Positions 10,474 through 18,657 of a stretch of 64,000 bases of DNA are shown piece after piece. The DNA is from Nitratireductor arenosus (lineage in GTDB: Bacteria > Pseudomonadota > Alphaproteobacteria > Rhizobiales > Rhizobiaceae). The stretch covers positions 62,001 through 126,000 of the forward strand of contig NZ_WPHG01000008.1 of assembly GCF_009742725.1 (NCBI RefSeq), read 5' to 3'. Position 1 is the stretch's first letter, and every line of letters starts with the position of its first letter. The notes beneath the pieces are model-generated. The model ran no database searches. It was not told the DNA's origin and saw nothing but the letters and a program-made list of their open reading frames with translations. The position numbers and the translations under genes are program-made.

Positions 10474-10856
10474 CACACAAGGACGCGCCGTCACCCGACG
10501 GGGCGCGGTCACGGCACAGGTTGGTTGATTGCAGGCTTCAGGTCCGCTTCTGCCGCCGGCATGTCGATCGCGCGGAAATCTCACAACGGGCCGGAATCTC
10601 TACTTTGGAACTGCTAAGCGTCGCAAAAAACGCGTAATGGTTGTAAATGATAAATTAAGGATACAAATTCTAGGGGGTAGGCTGTATGTATTTCCCCCTA
10701 AAATAATCCGAGGTTTTCCTTGAATTATTTAGCGAAGGGGTTATCTACGGGGCGAGTGAAACGTCGTTAGTGATGGCGTTCGCGCAGATTTGGCGAGCAG
10801 CGCCGAAGAACGCTGCATGACAATCGAATATCTTGAAAACGGGGCCTTAGACAAAC
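10474..10856. promoter_or_regulatory. AT-rich mucR upstream region with inverted repeat
   Basis: There is no convincing gene in this stretch. From about 10610 to 10740 the base composition drops to strongly AT-rich with many T-A steps, in contrast to the surrounding high-GC DNA. It contains a perfect 7-base inverted repeat, TAGGGGG at 10671-10677 and CCCCCTA at 10694-10700. MucR/Ros proteins are known to bind AT-rich degenerate targets and to repress their own genes, so this is a likely autoregulatory control region. A 64-codon frame at 10529-10723 has no supporting features. Confidence 0.6.
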
Positions 10857-11279
10857 ATGGAAACTTCCGAGACGTCGGTGGCAAACAACGACACTCTGAT
10901 CGAACTGACGGCTGACGTGGTTGCTGCCTATGTCAGCAACAACCCGGTGCCGGCGGCTGAATTGCCTAACCTGATCGCCGAGATTCACGCAGCCCTGGGC
11001 CGCGTCGGCGGCTCTGCGGAAATCGTGCCGGCGGAAAAGCCGAAACCGGCCGTCAATCCGAAAAAGTCGATCCACGACGACTACATTATCTGTCTCGAGG
11101 ACGGCAAGAAGTTCAAATCGCTCAAGCGTCATCTGATGACGCATTACGGGCTGACGCCTGACCAGTATCGCGAAAAATGGGGCCTCGACGCGACCTATCC
11201 GATGGTTGCGCCGAGCTATGCCGCGGCGCGGTCCCAACTTGCAAAGAAGATGGGACTCGGCCGCAAGAGCAAGAGCTGA
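10857..11279 (+). CDS. mucR: MucR/Ros-family zinc-finger transcriptional regulator
   Basis: A 140-residue H-NS-like global silencer of the MucR/Ros family, controlling exopolysaccharide, motility and cell-cycle genes in rhizobia and virulence genes in Brucella. The N-terminal 45 residues are the oligomerisation region; the C-terminal zinc-finger domain runs from about residue 70 to 130. The metal-site pattern seen is C79-x2-D82-x9-H92-x3-H96, with Asp in place of the second Cys of the Ros prototype, a substitution known in MucR proteins. It is monocistronic with a long AT-rich leader and a strong terminator downstream. Confidence 0.93.
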   Translation: METSETSVANNDTLIELTADVVAAYVSNNPVPAAELPNLIAEIHAALGRVGGSAEIVPAEKPKPAVNPKKSIHDDYIICLEDGKKFKSLKRHLMTHYGLTPDQYREKWGLDATYPMVAPSYAAARSQLAKKMGLGRKSKS

Positions 11280-11300
11280 GTTTGCGTCCGGTTTCGTGAC

Positions 11301-11624
11301 TTATCGAGCGGCGCCTTCGGGCGCCGTTTTCGTTTTGCCCGCGCGTGATGGCGTATTGGCCCCCAGCAGATCATAGACTTGTTTCAGCGCGATATGCCGG
11401 TTGAGATCGTAGCTCCAGTGGCGCGCCTCTCCCTTCAGCCTCTCCCGTTCGATGAGCCGTTTGAGGCGTAGGCGCACCAGGCGTTTGCGTGCGACCGGCG
11501 CGTCCACGGCGGTTTCAAGGTCGATACCGCAGACGGCAAACAGCGCGACCCGGTTCGCGGCCACGCGGGCCTGCTCGGCTTTCTTTCCGCCGAAGGCTTG
11601 CGCCTCGTCGATCATGCGTCGCAT
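11301..11624 (-). CDS. conserved hypothetical cytoplasmic protein
   Basis: A 107-residue basic, helix-rich protein with no signal peptide or membrane segment. The frame extends upstream to 11723, but the start at 11624 is preceded by GGGAG at suitable spacing and begins the conserved-looking MRRMIDEAQAFGG segment. Residues 45-75 are very rich in Arg, Lys and Leu, and the tail is low-complexity. It converges on mucR and its 3' end runs through the mucR terminator. I do not recognise the family. Confidence 0.6.
   Translation of the reverse strand: MRRMIDEAQAFGGKKAEQARVAANRVALFAVCGIDLETAVDAPVARKRLVRLRLKRLIERERLKGEARHWSYDLNRHIALKQVYDLLGANTPSRAGKTKTAPEGAAR
11309..11336 (+). terminator. rho-independent terminator of mucR
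   Basis: A perfect stem CGGCGCC/GGCGCCG (11309-11315 and 11320-11326) closed by a stable TTCG tetraloop and followed by TTTTCGTTTT. It lies 30 bases after the mucR stop. The same bases encode the last residues of the convergent gene ending at 11301. Confidence 0.85.
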
Positions 11625-11839
11625 CCGAATCTCCCGTCCCGCTGTCGGTGACGAGTCTTGCCGGTTCTGGTCGGGCGGGGAGGAAATCGGCGGGATTGCC
11701 AGGTTTCTTCGAAAAAAGATCAAAGAAAATCAGAGATTTGATCCAATGCTACCCTAGCGTGCGTTTCCTGTTTGTTCACAGGTTGCTGGTGGATCGATAT
11801 AAGAACATATTCCTATTATCGAAAAAGGAAACATGTCTC

Positions 11840-12256
11840 GTGATCGTCAACCGTGCCTTTGACGCAGCCGCTGGGGCGGGCCGCCCGGGTCAGGCCCGGC
11901 CCGCCTGTACGGAACAACACGCCTCGAAAGACCCGATCGAGCGTAAGATCGAGATCTGCGAATGCATGATCGACATCGCGGCGGCGATCTTCGGGGTCAG
12001 CAGCAAGGAGTTGCGTCGCCCGGGCCGCACCGCGCTCGCGGTCGCGCGCGTGCGCCAGATAGCGATGTATGTCGCCCATGTCGTCCTGGGCCTGTCGATG
12101 AGCGAGGTCGGTCGCGGCTTCGGGCGCGACCGCACGACTGTCCTTCATGCATGCCACCTGATCGAGGACATGCGCGACGACGAGGAATTCGACACCATCG
12201 TGGCTATGGCCGAGCGTGTCGCCCGCGCGGCGCTGCGGTATCGGGATTTTGCCTGA
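11840..12256 (+). CDS. DnaA domain IV-like DNA-binding protein
   Basis: A 138-residue protein that matches only the C-terminal DNA-binding domain of the replication initiator DnaA. The stretch RQIAMYVAHVVLGLSMSEVG and the following RDRTTVLHAC correspond to the helix-turn-helix and the signature by which DnaA reads DnaA boxes. The ATPase and oligomerisation domains are missing, so it cannot unwind origins by itself. The GTG at 11840 has AAAGGAAA upstream; an out-of-frame ATG lies at 11833. It is followed after one base by the DUF6456 gene, an arrangement that recurs in rhizobia. Confidence 0.8.
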   Translation: MIVNRAFDAAAGAGRPGQARPACTEQHASKDPIERKIEICECMIDIAAAIFGVSSKELRRPGRTALAVARVRQIAMYVAHVVLGLSMSEVGRGFGRDRTTVLHACHLIEDMRDDEEFDTIVAMAERVARAALRYRDFA

Positions 12257-12257
12257 G

Positions 12258-13076
12258 ATGGCCGTCGAAACCCGGAAGCCGAAATCGCGTATTCTGCGGT
12301 TCCTGGCCTGCAACGCGGCGACCGTCGAGGCGTGCGCCGACGTGGGCCGAAAACGCCTCGTGGGCGCGACCCGCGGGACGATCAGCGTTCAAACCGAGGC
12401 GCTGGAGGCCGTGTTGCGGGCCGGACTGGCGCGCGAATGCGATGGTGGTCTCGTGCTGACCGCCGCCGGCCAGGCAAGCCTGGTGCGGATGAAGGCGGGG
12501 CGGGATCCGTTCCGCGCGCAGCACGGGGAAACGATCGAGGTCGAGATAGACGTCGAAGGTAGGCGCAACACGGTCAGACGCAATCTGGCCGAATCGCCCC
12601 TGTCACAGCTCGCACGCCGGCGTGGGCGCGACGGCGCGGCGTTTCTGAGCGAAGCCGAGGTCAATGCCGGCGAGCGCTTGCGCTCGGACTACGACAGAGG
12701 TCGCCTGACACCGCGCATCAGTGCCAACTGGGATGCCGCCATCGCGTCGCGCCGTCGCGGCGAGGGTGGCGGTGTCGCGGAGTTGACCGAAGCGGCGCTG
12801 GCGGCGCGTCAGCGCGTCGACGCGGCCATCGGGGCCGTCGGTCCCGAACTTTCCGGCATCCTGATCGACGTCTGCTGTTTCCTCAAGGGGATAGGGCAGG
12901 TCGAAGCCGAACGCCAATGGCCGTCACGCTCCGCAAAGATCTTGCTCAAGGCGGCGCTCGCCGCCCTGGCCCGCCACTATGCGCCGGGCTCCCCACGGAT
13001 CCACCGCCGCCGCGGCCATCACTGGGGAGCCGAGGATTTCCGGCCATCCCTGCGATCGCCGGCCACCGGAGCATGA
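12258..13076 (+). CDS. DUF6456 domain protein
   Basis: A 272-residue protein whose C-terminal half matches the DUF6456 family: LSQLARRRGRDGAAFLSEAE, then AGERLRSDYDRG, then a helical segment with VCCFLKGIGQVEAERQWPSR. The N-terminal 90 residues resemble a winged-helix module (residues about 30-75). With a DnaA-domain-IV protein encoded immediately upstream, a role in transcription or replication control is likely but unproven. The ATG at 12258 lies one base after the upstream stop and the two genes are presumably translated together. Confidence 0.78.
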   Translation: MAVETRKPKSRILRFLACNAATVEACADVGRKRLVGATRGTISVQTEALEAVLRAGLARECDGGLVLTAAGQASLVRMKAGRDPFRAQHGETIEVEIDVEGRRNTVRRNLAESPLSQLARRRGRDGAAFLSEAEVNAGERLRSDYDRGRLTPRISANWDAAIASRRRGEGGGVAELTEAALAARQRVDAAIGAVGPELSGILIDVCCFLKGIGQVEAERQWPSRSAKILLKAALAALARHYAPGSPRIHRRRGHHWGAEDFRPSLRSPATGA

Positions 13077-13144
13077 CCGCCCAAAACGGACGTCGGCCCG
13101 AGGAGGATAGCCACGCGAGGCATCGTGGTCGATCATGAGCCATT

Positions 13145-13162
13145 CCGGCGCGATCGCGCCGG
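13145..13162. terminator. 18-bp perfect palindrome between convergent genes
   Basis: An 18-base perfect GC palindrome centred on GATC lies between the DUF6456 gene (+) and the sufE stop (-). On the + strand a TTTTT run follows at 13170-13174. It probably acts as a bidirectional transcription terminator. Confidence 0.5.
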
Positions 13163-13163
13163 G

Positions 13164-13592
13164 TCAGGCTTTTTCGCGCAACGCCGTTTCGGCGTCCTTG
13201 CGCATCCGCAAAACCATGGCGCGCAGGCCGTTGGCCCGCTGCGGTGTCAGGTGCTCGTCGAGGCCGAGCTGCCGCAACACCGGTTCGGCGTCGGTCGTGG
13301 CGATCATGCTTGCCCTTTTTCCCGAATAGAGCGCGAGCATGATCGCGACCAGGCCGCGCACGATATGGGCGTCCGAATCGCCGGTGAACCGGATGACGGG
13401 GTCGTCGCCCGCCTCCCGCTTGGTGGTCAGCCAGACCTGGCTGACGCAGCCGCGCACCTTGTTTGCGTCGGTCTTGTGCTCGTCGGGGAAGGGCGGCAGG
13501 TCGCGGCCGAGATCGATCACATAACGGTAGCGATCCTCCCAGTCGTCGAGAAAGGAGAAGTCGTCGAGTATGGTTTGCAGGTCAGATGTCAT
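13164..13592 (-). CDS. sufE: SufE-family sulfur acceptor
   Basis: A 142-residue cytoplasmic SufE protein. SufE accepts persulfide sulfur from the cysteine desulfurase SufS and passes it to the Fe-S assembly scaffold. The active-site cysteine is in VRGCVSQVWL, near residue 49, and the N-terminal DDFSFLDDWEDRYRYVIDLG is typical. Length matches the family. It is not next to the other suf genes here; an isolated sufE is usual in this group. Confidence 0.93.
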   Translation of the reverse strand: MTSDLQTILDDFSFLDDWEDRYRYVIDLGRDLPPFPDEHKTDANKVRGCVSQVWLTTKREAGDDPVIRFTGDSDAHIVRGLVAIMLALYSGKRASMIATTDAEPVLRQLGLDEHLTPQRANGLRAMVLRMRKDAETALREKA

Positions 13593-13668
13593 GAATCGCG
13601 CAGCCTTTGCCCCCGCATATAGGGGCTCGCGCGGCGTACGTCACTTCCTGAATGCCGATTGCGGCGAA

Positions 13669-14004
13669 TCAATCCGCCGTCGCACCGGTGTCCGCGGGCT
13701 CCGTCGCAACGGTTCCCGTGGTCAGGGCCGGGTCGGACTGCCCGAACTGATCGTCCAGCAATTCGTAGGCGATGCGCGCGCTTTCGCGGGCCCGCACGCC
13801 GATCGTCTGGACCGCGGCGCGGCCGGTTTCGCACACATCGGGCTGACGATCGCACATCGATGACACGTCGCTGATGGCGGCCCGCGCGGCGAACACTGCC
13901 TCGAGCGGATCGACCGTGGCTTCGGGGTCCGTGCCCTCCGGCGAGATCGGCAGAAGAAGCAGGACCAGCGAAAACCAGAATGCCGTCTTGATCAGGAAAC
14001 CCAT
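13669..14004 (-). CDS. DUF5330-type membrane-anchored protein
   Basis: A 111-residue protein with one N-terminal transmembrane or signal segment (residues about 4-21) and a periplasmic region containing two cysteines spaced as MCDRQPDVC. The tail is rich in Thr, Ala and Asp. The pattern fits the DUF5330 family of rhizobial envelope proteins. A longer frame reaches 14082, but the start at 14004 follows GGGGAAG and gives the membrane N-terminus. Function unknown. Confidence 0.7.
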   Translation of the reverse strand: MGFLIKTAFWFSLVLLLLPISPEGTDPEATVDPLEAVFAARAAISDVSSMCDRQPDVCETGRAAVQTIGVRARESARIAYELLDDQFGQSDPALTTGTVATEPADTGATAD

Positions 14005-14458
14005 TGTTTCTTCCCCATCGACAAAGCCGGGCTTTACATCTGCGTGGCCAGGCTTTTCCCTTCCCGTACCGACATGCCACACGGCTGCGAAAGGACGCTT
14101 GCCGCAAAAGGGGACTTTTTCGTCAAATTCGACGCAAATGCGCGCAATCGGCCTTTAAGGAAAACTTGCCGCGATTCCCACCTGTTCCGGCAAGCTCGTA
14201 TTAACGAACTACAGCGCTGATTTTTCTGATTTTTTTGGACCGGAAGGGGCGAGTTGCGGCTTGCTTCCGATCAAAGGCCGCCGATGGGGACGCATACCAA
14301 GTGTTTACCATCCGCCGATGTTCCGCCGGCCGTGCCCTGCTAAAATCGGATTTTCCGTCAAGCTTCGCGCTGTGATTGCCGGCCCTTATTCATTCCTTAA
14401 AGGGAGAATGAGAGTTTCGGGAAAACGGTGATCCGCTAAGCGGACAAGTGGCGAGTGC
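14005..14458. promoter_or_regulatory. divergent intergenic region
   Basis: 454 bases without a supported gene, between the DUF5330 gene (-) and the histidine kinase (+). It holds AT-rich stretches around 14200-14240 and a 6-base inverted repeat TCATTC/GAATGA at 14390-14411. Divergent promoters are expected, but no consensus -35/-10 pair is convincing. Confidence 0.4.
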
Positions 14459-16252
14459 GTGTTTTTGGGTAGCGTCGATAAAAGTCTCGGAGGATGGCAG
14501 AACAGGCTTTCGCAGGCTTGCGAGGGGCTGGTGCATCCGGGCGTCGCCGAGCCCGGCGAGCGAGCGCGCCAGCGCCGCCTGCTGGCGGCGTCGCTGACCG
14601 GTCCGTTTCTCGCCTCCGCCGCGTTCGCGCAGGTGCTGACCGTTCCGCTGGGCGTTTCGGCGGCACTTGCCGCGATCTGCATGGCCTTCGTGGCCGGATG
14701 GTCCGCAGCCGTGATCGTGGCGCAGACCGGCTCGCGGCGGATAGCCGGCCCGCTTGCCCTTTGCGCGGCGGTGCTTTCAAGCGCCGTCGTCATGTCTTTC
14801 GCCGGCGGTACCGCCTCGCCGCTTTTTCTCGCTTGGCTTCCCCTGATCGCGGAAACCGACAATGTCGGTCGCAACCGCCGATTTTTGCTGACGGGGTTAG
14901 TCGCCGCCGGCGCGGCGATCCTGCTGGCGGGCCTGGCCGGCTTCGTCCTGCCCGACCTTCCGGCAATCGGGGCGTCGGCCGGTCATTGGCTGCTGCCGGT
15001 GATCTATGCCGGCCTGTGGTTCGCGCGCAAGACCGGCGACCGGGATATTTCGCGCGACCAGGCCGGCGCGCCCGATGAGGACGCGCTCGACGGGTTGCTC
15101 GACGCGGTGACGTTGCGGTTCGCCGCAAATGGCGAACTGACCGACGTCTCGACGCAGGCGCGTGAGCTGTTGCGTCTGGAACCGGAGTTTTTGCTCAGCA
15201 CGGGATTTTTCGACCGGATCCACGTATCCGACCGGGTTCACTATCTCAACGCGCTGGCCGACATGCGCGAAGGCGCCGACCGTTGTTCGCTGGAGTTGCG
15301 GGTGCGTCTGCCGCGCCTGAACAAGGGCGATGTCGGGGCCATCTACGGCCCGTTCCGGCTGGAGTTTGCCGGTGGCGCAGCAGCCGGCGGTTTCGTCGGT
15401 TTCCTGCGCGCCAATGACGACATGGTCCGGCTGCGCGACGAACTGGAGACGGCGGTTGCGCGCGCCGAAGCCGACCGTTCACGGTTCCTGTCCACCGTCA
15501 GCCACGAATTGCGGACGCCGCTCAACGCGATCATCGGGTTTTCCGACATGCTCTTGCAGGACCTGGCGGGTCCGCTCGCCAATGAGCGCCAGCGCGACTA
15601 TGTCGGGCTGGTTCAGGAATCAGGCCAGCATCTGCTTTCCGTGGTGAACTCGATCCTCGATATCGCCAAGATCCAGGCCGGAACCTATACGCCCAGCAAT
15701 GAGCGTTTCGCGGTCGACCAGATCGTCGCGACCGCGCGCTCGATCGTGTCGTGCCAGGCGAGAGCCAAGCAGGTGCGCGTCGATGTCGCCGGCGATCACC
15801 CGCTCGGCGAGGTTTTGGCCGATAAGCGCGCCCTGCAGCAGATCCTGATCAACCTGCTCGCCAACGCGGTCAAGTTCACGCCCGAAGGCGGCACCGTGAC
15901 GGTCGGCGGATCGCGCGACGACGGCTGGCTCGAATTGTGGGTCAGCGATACCGGCATTGGCATGGCCGAAGACGAACTCCACCAGATCGGCAGACCGTTT
16001 TTCCAGGTTGTGAACGACTACACCCGCCAATATGAGGGGACCGGGCTCGGATTGGCGCTTGTTAAAGGGCTGGTCGAGCGCAATGGCGGCACCATGGCGA
16101 TCGAAAGCGCTCCGGGCGAGGGCACGACGGTCACGATCGCGGTGCCCGAAGGTGCCCCCGTTGCACACGAACCCGCGCCGCATGTCGTGAAAATCGAGAC
16201 GGAAAGACAATCGAGAGACGCATCCGATGACCCGCTCCGCAAATTCGCGTAG
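14459..16252 (+). CDS. membrane sensor histidine kinase (DivJ/PdhS-like)
   Basis: A 597-residue hybrid-lacking histidine kinase. Residues about 40-190 form five to six membrane helices; a PAS-like region follows (about 215-320), then the dimerisation/phosphoacceptor domain with H349 in FLSTVSHELRTPLNAIIGFS, and an ATPase domain with LINLLANAVKFTPEGG and the G-boxes DTGIGM and GTGLGL. The H-box closely resembles DivJ, PleC and PdhS kinases that act on DivK in the alphaproteobacterial cell cycle. The multi-helix N-terminus is DivJ-like, but orthology is my inference. It overlaps the downstream gene by 26 bases. Confidence 0.8.
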   Translation: MFLGSVDKSLGGWQNRLSQACEGLVHPGVAEPGERARQRRLLAASLTGPFLASAAFAQVLTVPLGVSAALAAICMAFVAGWSAAVIVAQTGSRRIAGPLALCAAVLSSAVVMSFAGGTASPLFLAWLPLIAETDNVGRNRRFLLTGLVAAGAAILLAGLAGFVLPDLPAIGASAGHWLLPVIYAGLWFARKTGDRDISRDQAGAPDEDALDGLLDAVTLRFAANGELTDVSTQARELLRLEPEFLLSTGFFDRIHVSDRVHYLNALADMREGADRCSLELRVRLPRLNKGDVGAIYGPFRLEFAGGAAAGGFVGFLRANDDMVRLRDELETAVARAEADRSRFLSTVSHELRTPLNAIIGFSDMLLQDLAGPLANERQRDYVGLVQESGQHLLSVVNSILDIAKIQAGTYTPSNERFAVDQIVATARSIVSCQARAKQVRVDVAGDHPLGEVLADKRALQQILINLLANAVKFTPEGGTVTVGGSRDDGWLELWVSDTGIGMAEDELHQIGRPFFQVVNDYTRQYEGTGLGLALVKGLVERNGGTMAIESAPGEGTTVTIAVPEGAPVAHEPAPHVVKIETERQSRDASDDPLRKFA

Positions 16253-17021
16253 AAAAAGCCCGGTCCTGGCCGAGACGCTTGGCGGCCTCGCGACCGTCGT
16301 CGGCGCCACGGTTGCCCGCAACCCGATCCTTGTCGGTGGCGTGACGGCGTTTGTCGTGGCGTTGGGCTATGTGTCTGCCAACGCGCTCTGGTACCAGCCC
16401 TATCAGCATCCCAGGCCGCTGATGCAGACGCGCATCATGGTCAAGGCCCAAGCGCCTGCCCCCAGCCGGGTGCTGCGCGAGGAGCCGGTGGTTGCGGTGC
16501 TGCCGCCGAGCCCGGATGTCACCGCCTCGGTGCCGCCGCCGGCCGTCGGCGATCCGGTGGTGCGCAAGGTGCAGGCCACGCTTGCGCGCCTGGACCTCTA
16601 CGATGGCGACGTCGACGGGCTTTCGGGGCCGCTGACCAAGCAGGCGATCGCCGCCTATCAAAAGACGATAGGGCTCGAGGTCGACGGCGAGGTCAGTGAT
16701 GCGCTGCTGCGGCAGATCGAGGGTCCGCAGGCCGAAGAGAAAATCGCTGCCTTGCCCGCGCCGGCGCCGCGTCCGCAACCGCGCCAGGCAGCCTCTGCCG
16801 AAGACAGACCGGCGCCGGGACGCCTCGGCGATGCCGATATCGTCAAGATCCAGGCTGGATTGCGGGCTTTCGGCCATGACGGGATCGACCTTGACGGGAT
16901 CGTTGGCGACCAGACAAGCAGCGCGATCCGCGAGTTCCAGTCGCTGTTCGGTCTTCCCGTCACCGGCCAGCCTGACGCGCAATTGCTTGCCAAGATGACC
17001 GAAATCGGACTTACGAACTAG
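16227..17021 (+). CDS. membrane-anchored peptidoglycan-binding protein
   Basis: A 264-residue protein with one transmembrane helix (about residues 32-52) and two PG_binding_1 modules in the periplasm, at roughly residues 111-160 and 205-258, each with the DG-D-G-G-T-AI pattern. A Pro/Ala-rich linker separates them. The start lies 26 bases inside the kinase gene, so translation is coupled. The pairing suggests that the kinase and a cell-wall sensor or anchor work together. The stop codon lies within the start of the repeat element at 17018-17123. Confidence 0.82.
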   Translation: MTRSANSRRKSPVLAETLGGLATVVGATVARNPILVGGVTAFVVALGYVSANALWYQPYQHPRPLMQTRIMVKAQAPAPSRVLREEPVVAVLPPSPDVTASVPPPAVGDPVVRKVQATLARLDLYDGDVDGLSGPLTKQAIAAYQKTIGLEVDGEVSDALLRQIEGPQAEEKIAALPAPAPRPQPRQAASAEDRPAPGRLGDADIVKIQAGLRAFGHDGIDLDGIVGDQTSSAIREFQSLFGLPVTGQPDAQLLAKMTEIGLTN

Positions 17022-17123
17022 AGCCGTTCTGCTTTTCACGGAATCGCATATCGGCTCCAACTTATTGTTTTAACGCGTTTCCGAGCGGCGAAGCGGCATC
17101 CACTTCGCCTGGAAACGCTCTAG
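17018..17123. repeat. palindromic intergenic repeat element
   Basis: A 106-base element bounded by CTAGAGC (17018-17024) and its complement GCTCTAG (17117-17123). Inside lies a long hairpin: GCGTTTCC (17075-17082) pairs with GGAAACGC (17111-17118) and GGCGAAG (17087-17093) with CTTCGCC (17103-17109). The layout resembles the short palindromic repeats scattered between genes in rhizobia. The left end supplies the TAG stop codon of the upstream gene. Confidence 0.65.
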
Positions 17124-17177
17124 GCCGACCATCCGCGCGAGCGCCAGACGCGGCCCGGCGGCAGGCGAGGTTTGCAC

Positions 17178-17522
17178 GTGCGCGTCACATCCGATCTTTT
17201 CGTATCCTCGCTGATCAGGCGGGCGTTCGCGGCCGGCGGTTTCGCCGCCATCGTGCATCGCGGTGCGACGGAGGCAGGAGCGATCTTTGTCGTCGAGCGT
17301 GGCCGCAACGGTGCGGTGAGCCTGTTCGCGCCCGCGCCGCAAACCGGTTATCGCGACGGCCGGCCGGCCGGGAGACTGTTTGTTTCGCTGCCGGAGATCG
17401 CCGACGACGACGCGCTGACCAGGAAACTGGAGCGCGAGTTGAAGTTCGATCCGGACGCCTGGGTCGTGGAACTCGAGCTGTCGACGCCGGTGAGCGAAAT
17501 GATCGACCTTCTTACGCCCTGA
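17178..17522 (+). CDS. DUF1491 family protein
   Basis: A 114-residue small cytoplasmic protein that begins RVTSDLFVSSLIRRAF, the conserved N-terminus of the DUF1491 family, and ends in a stretch of acidic residues around WVVELE. The GTG at 17178 follows AGGCGAGG; a TTG two codons earlier is less likely. Function unknown. It converges on the DUF2336 gene and overlaps it by 11 bases. Confidence 0.82.
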   Translation: MRVTSDLFVSSLIRRAFAAGGFAAIVHRGATEAGAIFVVERGRNGAVSLFAPAPQTGYRDGRPAGRLFVSLPEIADDDALTRKLERELKFDPDAWVVELELSTPVSEMIDLLTP

Positions 17523-18471
17523 GCGCGGCCGTCTCCCCGGCGTCGTCTTGTGCCGGCGGAAGGGCGGTCCTGTCGGACCGGCCGGCGCCGTCGCGCCAGT
17601 TATTGTCCACGAGGACGCGTGCGGCGTCGCGGCTGATGGACCGGAATTTTTCCAGGAACAGGCGGATATTCCTGCGCTGGGGGAAGCGCCACGGCGAGGC
17701 CGCGCAGGCAAGCAGGAAGGCCTGTTCCTCGCTGAGGTCCAGCGAGCGCAGGGCAACGAGCAGATCGTCGTAGGTACGCGCCCGGGCGATCATGCGTGCC
17801 GTGTCGTAGGGCAGAGACACGGTCTCGGCCAGCGCGCGGAAAAACGGTTCGCGGTTTTCGGCCAAGGCGGCCGCCCTCAGCTTGCGAAAACGGTCGTCAT
17901 CGTGCGCCTCGTCGTCTTGGCCGTGCGCCGACAAAGCCTCGGCGGCGGCGTTTTCGTTGTCGGACATGGTCTGCAGCAGCCGGTGGCGGACGAGTGCTGC
18001 CAGACCGCGGCTGGCCGGCACCGGTGACTGCGCGACCTGTTCGGTTGGTCGGGCGGCTGTCGCCTCGAGCAGCTTGCTGACCTGGATGATGGTGGGATGG
18101 ACGCGAGGCCGTCTTTTGATGACGCGCGCATGGGTGAGGCCGTGTCGGGCAATCAGGCCGAGCAGCGCAACATCGCCGAGCAGCGGCGATCGGATGAGCA
18201 GGGGCGCGGCGATGTCGGCACTCTGGTCGCACAGCCGTGCCAGAAGGGCAGGCGGGGTATGCGGCGATTCGGACAGAACGGCGGCCACGTAGCGCAGCGT
18301 CTCGGCCGGAACCTTGTCGAACAACGGGGCGGCGAGCTGGTCGAGTTGGCGGATCTCGCGCCGGCTGGGACGTGTCAGCGAGGCGAAGGCCGAGACCGCC
18401 GCCCGCAACAACCGCTCGGCCTTGCCGGCCTGATCGCGGTCCGCAATCCGCCTGAAATCCGCTGTACTCAC
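17512..18471 (-). CDS. DUF2336 domain protein
   Basis: A roughly 319-residue all-helical cytoplasmic protein of the DUF2336 family, which has a HEAT-like repeat organisation (residues about 20-140) and a C-terminal helical region. The signature FRRIADRDQAGKAERLLRAA is near the N-terminus. The frame extends upstream to 18525; GTG at 18471 fits the family N-terminus but has only a weak ribosome-binding site. Its role is unknown. The 3' ends of this gene and DUF1491 overlap by 11 bases. Confidence 0.78.
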   Translation of the reverse strand: MSTADFRRIADRDQAGKAERLLRAAVSAFASLTRPSRREIRQLDQLAAPLFDKVPAETLRYVAAVLSESPHTPPALLARLCDQSADIAAPLLIRSPLLGDVALLGLIARHGLTHARVIKRRPRVHPTIIQVSKLLEATAARPTEQVAQSPVPASRGLAALVRHRLLQTMSDNENAAAEALSAHGQDDEAHDDDRFRKLRAAALAENREPFFRALAETVSLPYDTARMIARARTYDDLLVALRSLDLSEEQAFLLACAASPWRFPQRRNIRLFLEKFRSISRDAARVLVDNNWRDGAGRSDRTALPPAQDDAGETAALRA

Positions 18472-18566
18472 GTGATACGCTCTACGCCATGGTGATCGGT
18501 TACGCTGGCTGCGCCGGGCTCTCAAACCTGCCCGCGCGCCGATGCCGGCACACTACAATCAATATG

Positions 18567-18583
18567 TTAGCAAGCTGTTAACC
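18567..18583. promoter_or_regulatory. CtrA-like binding site
   Basis: The sequence TTAG-N7-TTAACC at 18567-18583 differs from the CtrA consensus TTAA-N7-TTAAC at one half-site position. It lies between the divergent DUF2336 gene and the small gene at 18658, next to other cell-cycle genes. Binding is inferred from sequence only. Confidence 0.35.
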
Positions 18584-18657
18584 CTATGGCGGGCAGAGTC
18601 CGGAAATAGAGCGTCGTAAGCGTGCCAGTCGTGACCCATACAACGGAACGCACAGCC

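Noticed and set aside
10529-10723. 64-codon frame upstream of mucR
   Set aside because: It lies mostly in AT-rich regulatory DNA, has no ribosome-binding site and no recognisable pattern.
14005-14458. Small RNA in the divergent region
   Set aside because: The only inverted repeat is short and no promoter plus terminator pair could be identified.
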